A DNA stretch of 8,609 bases from Nitrososphaerota archaeon (lineage in GTDB: Archaea; Thermoproteota; Nitrososphaeria; Nitrososphaerales; CADDZS01): assembly GCA_027886785.1 (NCBI GenBank), contig JAPCJV010000057.1, positions 1 through 8,609 on the forward strand. Direction: 5' to 3'. Under the pieces are notes generated by a model that was not told the origin of the DNA, ran no database searches, and was given only the letters and a program-made list of their open reading frames with translations. Position numbers and translations under genes: made by a program. Below, piece after piece: positions 6,305 through 8,609 of this stretch (positions are counted from its first letter, which is position 1; every line of letters starts with the position of its first letter).

Positions 6305-6487
6305 TCACCGACAAACAAGATTATTCTTGCGGGGTTTCTTGATTTTCAAAGCATTCCTGAATGTAGTTAATGCAGAAACAAATCTGGAAGTAGCAGAGAC
6401 CATCTCTTCAAAAGTTGCATCCGAGAAGATATTTACTTCTCTAACCTTTTTGAACCTTAAATAATCCGAGTAATCGGAATTACCCAT
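6305..6487 (-). CDS. Possible small basic protein of unknown function
   Basis: 60 residues from ATG at 6487 to TGA, not recognised. The composition looks like a real protein: a charged stretch YLRFKKVREVNIFSDATFEE (9-28), an amphipathic helical part (MVSATSRFVSALTTFRNALK, 29-48) and a basic tail (KIKKPRKNN, 48-56). It fills most of the space between the synthetase end (convergent) and the nucleotidyltransferase start (divergent). Against it: there is no ribosome binding site before the ATG (CCCTTGG), only a weak A/T stretch upstream, and the TATA-like box of the plus-strand gene lies inside it. The open frame continues upstream to 6604, but that part overlaps the nucleotidyltransferase and looks like non-coding shadow. 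It could equally be chance open frame. Confidence 0.4.
   Translation of the reverse strand: MGNSDYSDYLRFKKVREVNIFSDATFEEMVSATSRFVSALTTFRNALKIKKPRKNNLVCR
6456..6465 (+). promoter_or_regulatory. Archaeal TATA-like box for the nucleotidyltransferase gene
   Basis: CTTAAATAAT closely matches the box before the acyl-CoA dehydrogenase. A start about 26 bases downstream would fall near 6487, giving a leader of about 18 bases that includes AAGGGA. An inverted repeat TCCGA-GTAA-TCGGA (6465-6478) lies between the box and the expected start. Confidence 0.5.
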
Positions 6488-6489
6488 CC

Positions 6490-6495
6490 AAGGGA
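6490..6495 (+). promoter_or_regulatory. Ribosome binding site for the nucleotidyltransferase TTG start
   Basis: AAGGGA, 9 bases before TTG at 6505. There is no in-frame ATG nearby, and the TTG start gives a full first helix ahead of the catalytic strand. Confidence 0.5.
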
Positions 6496-6504
6496 AATGT
6501 AATT

Positions 6505-7245
6505 TTGAAACATCCTGAAAGGTGGGCTTTTGCCGAAGACATTTCGAGAAAGGTGTTAGAATCGCACAAGGGTAAAGTTCTGTTTGTTGCTGCTGCAGGT
6601 TCAACAGCAGATAGCAAGGATGGAGAATATTCCGATCTGGACATGGTCATCGCCAGCAATGAGAAAATTGGTGAGTCTCGGAAATTTATATTCAAAGACA
6701 TCATCGCTGAGCCCTTCTACATCACGAAAAGCGAGGCGGAGAGGATTTTCCGGGATCCCGCTGGGGAATCTTGGCAAAGTTGGATGATGCTGATTCACAC
6801 TGCAAAGATGATCTACGGGGATGAAAACCTCTTGAAAGAGCTGCAGGGAATAAACTCGTCCATCCCGAACGATGCCTACGCTAAACCGGCCGCTAGAAAC
6901 CTGGTACTGATGCAGGAGTTTATCAATCACATCAAGGCGGTGGTTCCGTACAATAGTTTGTCCGATGAATTATTTTTGAGCGTAGAATTTCGGAAACTTG
7001 CAATCGAATTTGTCGCGCTCCTGAACAAGAAGTATTACTTGACTTATGACTGGATCGGCGAGGCAAAATCTTGGCCGCAACTGCCAGAGAATTATGTTCA
7101 ATTGGCGAAGAAACTGGGAGCGAGCGTTTCGGGGAGCGAGATCTTAGAAACATCTTCACAACTTCTTGAAAGTTGCAAGAACAAAGCTCACGAGCTCGGA
7201 ATAAAAGAAGAGTTCCACAACTCGATCGGAAGCGTAGCACTTTAG
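6505..7245 (+). CDS. Nucleotidyltransferase-fold (DNA polymerase beta superfamily) protein
   Basis: 246 residues. The N-terminal domain has the superfamily signature: a hydrophobic strand KVLFVAAAGS (24-33), then Gly32-Ser33 and, ten residues on, Ser-Asp44-Leu-Asp46 (YSDLDMVIA). A third carboxylate is likely Glu69 in IIAEPFYITKSEAE. These residues bind two metals and transfer a nucleotide to an acceptor. The second half (about 90-240) looks mainly helical, as in aminoglycoside- or lincosamide-type nucleotidyltransferases and other stand-alone members. The catalytic triad seems intact, so it is probably active, but the acceptor (small molecule, tRNA end or protein) cannot be read from the sequence. 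Start is TTG at 6505 with AAGGGA upstream and its own TATA-like box. It is likely a separate unit from the acyl-CoA operon; no toxin-antitoxin partner is obvious apart from the doubtful small minus-strand frame. Confidence 0.8.
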   Translation: MKHPERWAFAEDISRKVLESHKGKVLFVAAAGSTADSKDGEYSDLDMVIASNEKIGESRKFIFKDIIAEPFYITKSEAERIFRDPAGESWQSWMMLIHTAKMIYGDENLLKELQGINSSIPNDAYAKPAARNLVLMQEFINHIKAVVPYNSLSDELFLSVEFRKLAIEFVALLNKKYYLTYDWIGEAKSWPQLPENYVQLAKKLGASVSGSEILETSSQLLESCKNKAHELGIKEEFHNSIGSVAL

Positions 7246-7261
7246 CGCGTATTTAACCCAC

Positions 7262-7269
7262 AAATATTA
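7262..7269 (+). promoter_or_regulatory. Weak candidate TATA-like box for the VOC-luciferase pair
   Basis: AAATATTA would place a start near 7292, about 29 bases before the ATG at 7321. ATTTAA (7251-7256) and AAGATAAAG (7278-7286) nearby are alternatives, so the exact element is uncertain. Readthrough from the upstream gene is also possible. Confidence 0.25.
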
Positions 7270-7297
7270 GTGTCTCTAAGATAAAGTGTCCTGTCGG

Positions 7298-7303
7298 TTT
7301 TTT
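7298..7303 (+). terminator. Possible T-run terminator after the nucleotidyltransferase gene
   Basis: TTTTTT lies 53 bases after the stop at 7243-7245. Archaeal termination often occurs at T-runs without a hairpin, and no clear stem precedes it. It is also close to the VOC ribosome binding site (GGGGG, 7306-7310), so it may simply be leader sequence. Confidence 0.2.
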
Positions 7304-7320
7304 ACGGGGGTAGACATTCA

Positions 7321-7686
7321 ATGAATACCAATAGGATCGCCTACATTTCTTTGCATGTGAAAGATTTGAACGCCTCCGAGCGCTTCTATCGGGATTTGGT
7401 AGGCCTCCCATTGTATCAGGACGAACCTTCCCACTATGAACTTACGTGGAAGGATCCGTACTTGCATTTCGCGATCTTTGGCATGAAAGACGGCGAAGTA
7501 CAATCGCACTCTGAAATTGGGTTTCTCGTGGACGATCTGGATGGGATTCATAAAAAAATGGTTTTATCCGGTGTCCATGTGATCGAAAAACCAACACAAC
7601 AACCGTGGGGTTACAACGCCGCGTACCTCGACCCCGATGGAAACACGGTCAACCTTACAGTACTAGCAGAGAATAGCAATCTGTAG
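7321..7686 (+). CDS. VOC-superfamily protein (glyoxalase/bleomycin-resistance/dioxygenase fold) with altered metal-ligand set
   Basis: 121 residues, the normal size for a single VOC protein with two beta-alpha-beta-beta-beta modules. The first module has AYISLHVKDLNASERFYRDL (7-26), the second EIGFLVDDLDGIHKKM (65-80), and the end has YLDPDGNTVNL (102-112). Aligned by eye to E. coli glyoxalase I (ligands His5, Glu56, His74, Glu122), the four positions are Tyr8, Glu40, Glu65 and Asn111. A standard His/Glu metal site is therefore not present, so it may bind a different metal, act without metal, or be a binding protein as in bleomycin-resistance members. ATG at 7321 follows GGGGG with 10-base spacing. 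The luciferase-like gene begins 31 bases after its stop, so the two are probably co-transcribed and may act on the same small molecule. Substrate unknown. Confidence 0.85.
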   Translation: MNTNRIAYISLHVKDLNASERFYRDLVGLPLYQDEPSHYELTWKDPYLHFAIFGMKDGEVQSHSEIGFLVDDLDGIHKKMVLSGVHVIEKPTQQPWGYNAAYLDPDGNTVNLTVLAENSNL

Positions 7687-7717
7687 ACATCGACAAAACG
7701 CATCTGGGAATTCGAAG

Positions 7718-8609
7718 ATGAAAATTCAGTTTGGGATGTCGCTCAGCACTGAAGACCCTCCAGTGAAATTCATAGATCTTGTAAAAACAACCGAAAGAGC
7801 GGGCTTTGCATCCATATGGCTCACTGATTCCGGACTAAATGGCCGAGACTGTTATCCCTATCTGACGCTGATGGCTCTCAACTCCGAAATCCCCTCTATT
7901 GGTACTGGGGTTACAAATTTTCAAAGCAGGCATCTCGCAATAACTGCGAATTCCATTTCCTCCGTGGATGAAATATCGGGCGGGCGGGCGATCCTCGGTT
8001 TATCGGCGGGCGGGCCATGGAATCTCGGGGAGCTCGGGATAAAGGCGCCGATTTCACCTAGCCTATTCAAGGAGAACGTGATGACGATAAAGAAGCTCCT
8101 CGCGGGGAAAAAAGTGAACTTTAATCCCAAATCGCGCGATGCGAAGCTGTACTTCCAGACAAAGAGTCAGATTCCAGTTTATGTTGCGGCCACGGGACCA
8201 AAGATGCTAGGTGTGGCCGGCGAAGTAGGAGAAGGTGTTATCGTCTCTACCGGTGTGTACGATAAGTGCATAAAATTCTCCAAGGAAAAGATCGAAGAGG
8301 GTGCCCAAAGTGCAGGGAAGGATTTCAACAAGATCAAATTAGTGAACTGGACATTTTGTGGAATCGCCAAAGACTCCAAGAGCGCGGTGAAATCAATCCG
8401 ACCACTTGCGATGTGGAGTCCGACTTTGAACCCCTTTTGGGCAAGCATCGTTGATGCCAGCCCAAGAGACTCTGAGCTCATCCATGAAGCCTACTTGCAG
8501 AGGCACAATTTTTCTGAGATGACCAGGATCTCAGAATTGTTGTCCGACGAATTTATTCTGAAATTTGGAATCGCTGGCACTGTGGACGAGTGTATTGATC
8601 AGATCAAGA
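7718..8609 (+). CDS. Luciferase-like (LLM) flavin/F420-dependent oxidoreductase, Mer-like (3' end outside window)
   Basis: Open from ATG at 7718 (GGGAA 7 bases upstream) to the window end, 297 residues, so only a few tens of residues should be missing from a family length near 320-340. Motifs: KTTERAGFASIWLTDS (23-38), TGVTNFQSRHLAITANSISS (63-82), VDEISGGRAILGLSAGG (83-99), VYVAATGPKMLGVAGEVGEG (154-173) and AGTVDECIDQIK (286-297). This pattern belongs to the TIM-barrel luciferase-like group containing methylene-tetrahydromethanopterin reductase (Mer) and F420-dependent dehydrogenases. In archaea F420 is the likely cofactor, but FMN members share these motifs. Mer itself is possible; the neighbourhood has no C1-pathway genes, so a role in oxidising or reducing a special metabolite is just as likely. 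It pairs with the VOC gene 31 bases upstream. Confidence 0.88.
   Translation, partial: MKIQFGMSLSTEDPPVKFIDLVKTTERAGFASIWLTDSGLNGRDCYPYLTLMALNSEIPSIGTGVTNFQSRHLAITANSISSVDEISGGRAILGLSAGGPWNLGELGIKAPISPSLFKENVMTIKKLLAGKKVNFNPKSRDAKLYFQTKSQIPVYVAATGPKMLGVAGEVGEGVIVSTGVYDKCIKFSKEKIEEGAQSAGKDFNKIKLVNWTFCGIAKDSKSAVKSIRPLAMWSPTLNPFWASIVDASPRDSELIHEAYLQRHNFSEMTRISELLSDEFILKFGIAGTVDECIDQIK

Noticed and set aside
6505..7245. Antibiotic resistance gene
   Set aside because: Only the general nucleotidyltransferase signature is visible; no resistance-class motif and no mobile element nearby.
1..8609. tRNA, rRNA, CRISPR arrays, insertion sequences
   Set aside because: Reading both strands, no cloverleaf, repeat-spacer series, transposase or terminal inverted repeats were seen.

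Overview
The window (8609 bases, GC a little under half) looks archaeal. Three gene starts are preceded by A/T-rich boxes of the archaeal TATA type (CTTAAATA-like), each placed about 26-30 bases before a plausible transcription start. One gene, the acyl-CoA dehydrogenase, has almost no room for a leader and no ribosome binding site. Other archaeal-leaning content is a thiolase-fold protein paired with a DUF35 zinc-ribbon/OB protein, a fused ADP-forming acyl-CoA synthetase, and a Mer-like F420-type luciferase-family enzyme. A heterotrophic relative of Nitrososphaeria/Thaumarchaeota, or another soil or sediment archaeon, would fit. The lineage is an inference, not something the sequence proves.

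Layout. 1-234 (+): C-terminal TOBE domain of an ABC transporter ATPase, cut by the window edge. 213-1907 (-): a two-gene operon of a thiolase-like protein followed by its DUF35 partner. 1908-2092: a divergent promoter region with a TATA-like box for each side and a perfect 12-bp palindrome between them. 2093-6223 (+): acyl-CoA dehydrogenase, enoyl-CoA hydratase, ADP-forming acyl-CoA synthetase. 6224-6504: an intergenic region with a possible 60-residue minus-strand protein and the promoter of the next gene. 6505-7245 (+): nucleotidyltransferase-fold protein. 7321-7686 (+): VOC-fold protein. 7718-8609 (+): luciferase-like, Mer-type oxidoreductase, cut by the window edge.

The five genes between 213 and 6223 make a coherent acyl-CoA degradation locus: activation of a free acid (synthetase), alpha,beta-dehydrogenation, hydration, then C-C cleavage. 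The thiolase-like protein lacks the nucleophilic Cys (Gly93), the catalytic His (Gln336) and the second catalytic Cys, and it travels with a DUF35 protein. No 3-hydroxyacyl-CoA dehydrogenase is present. This is the combination expected if cleavage is a retro-aldol reaction on the 3-hydroxyacyl-CoA, as in the Ltp2/DUF35 aldolases of steroid side-chain degradation, rather than thiolysis of a 3-ketoacyl-CoA. The dehydrogenase also carries Asp where the common catalytic Glu sits. Together these suggest an unusual, possibly branched or cyclic, acyl-CoA substrate. This is the most interesting hypothesis in the window.
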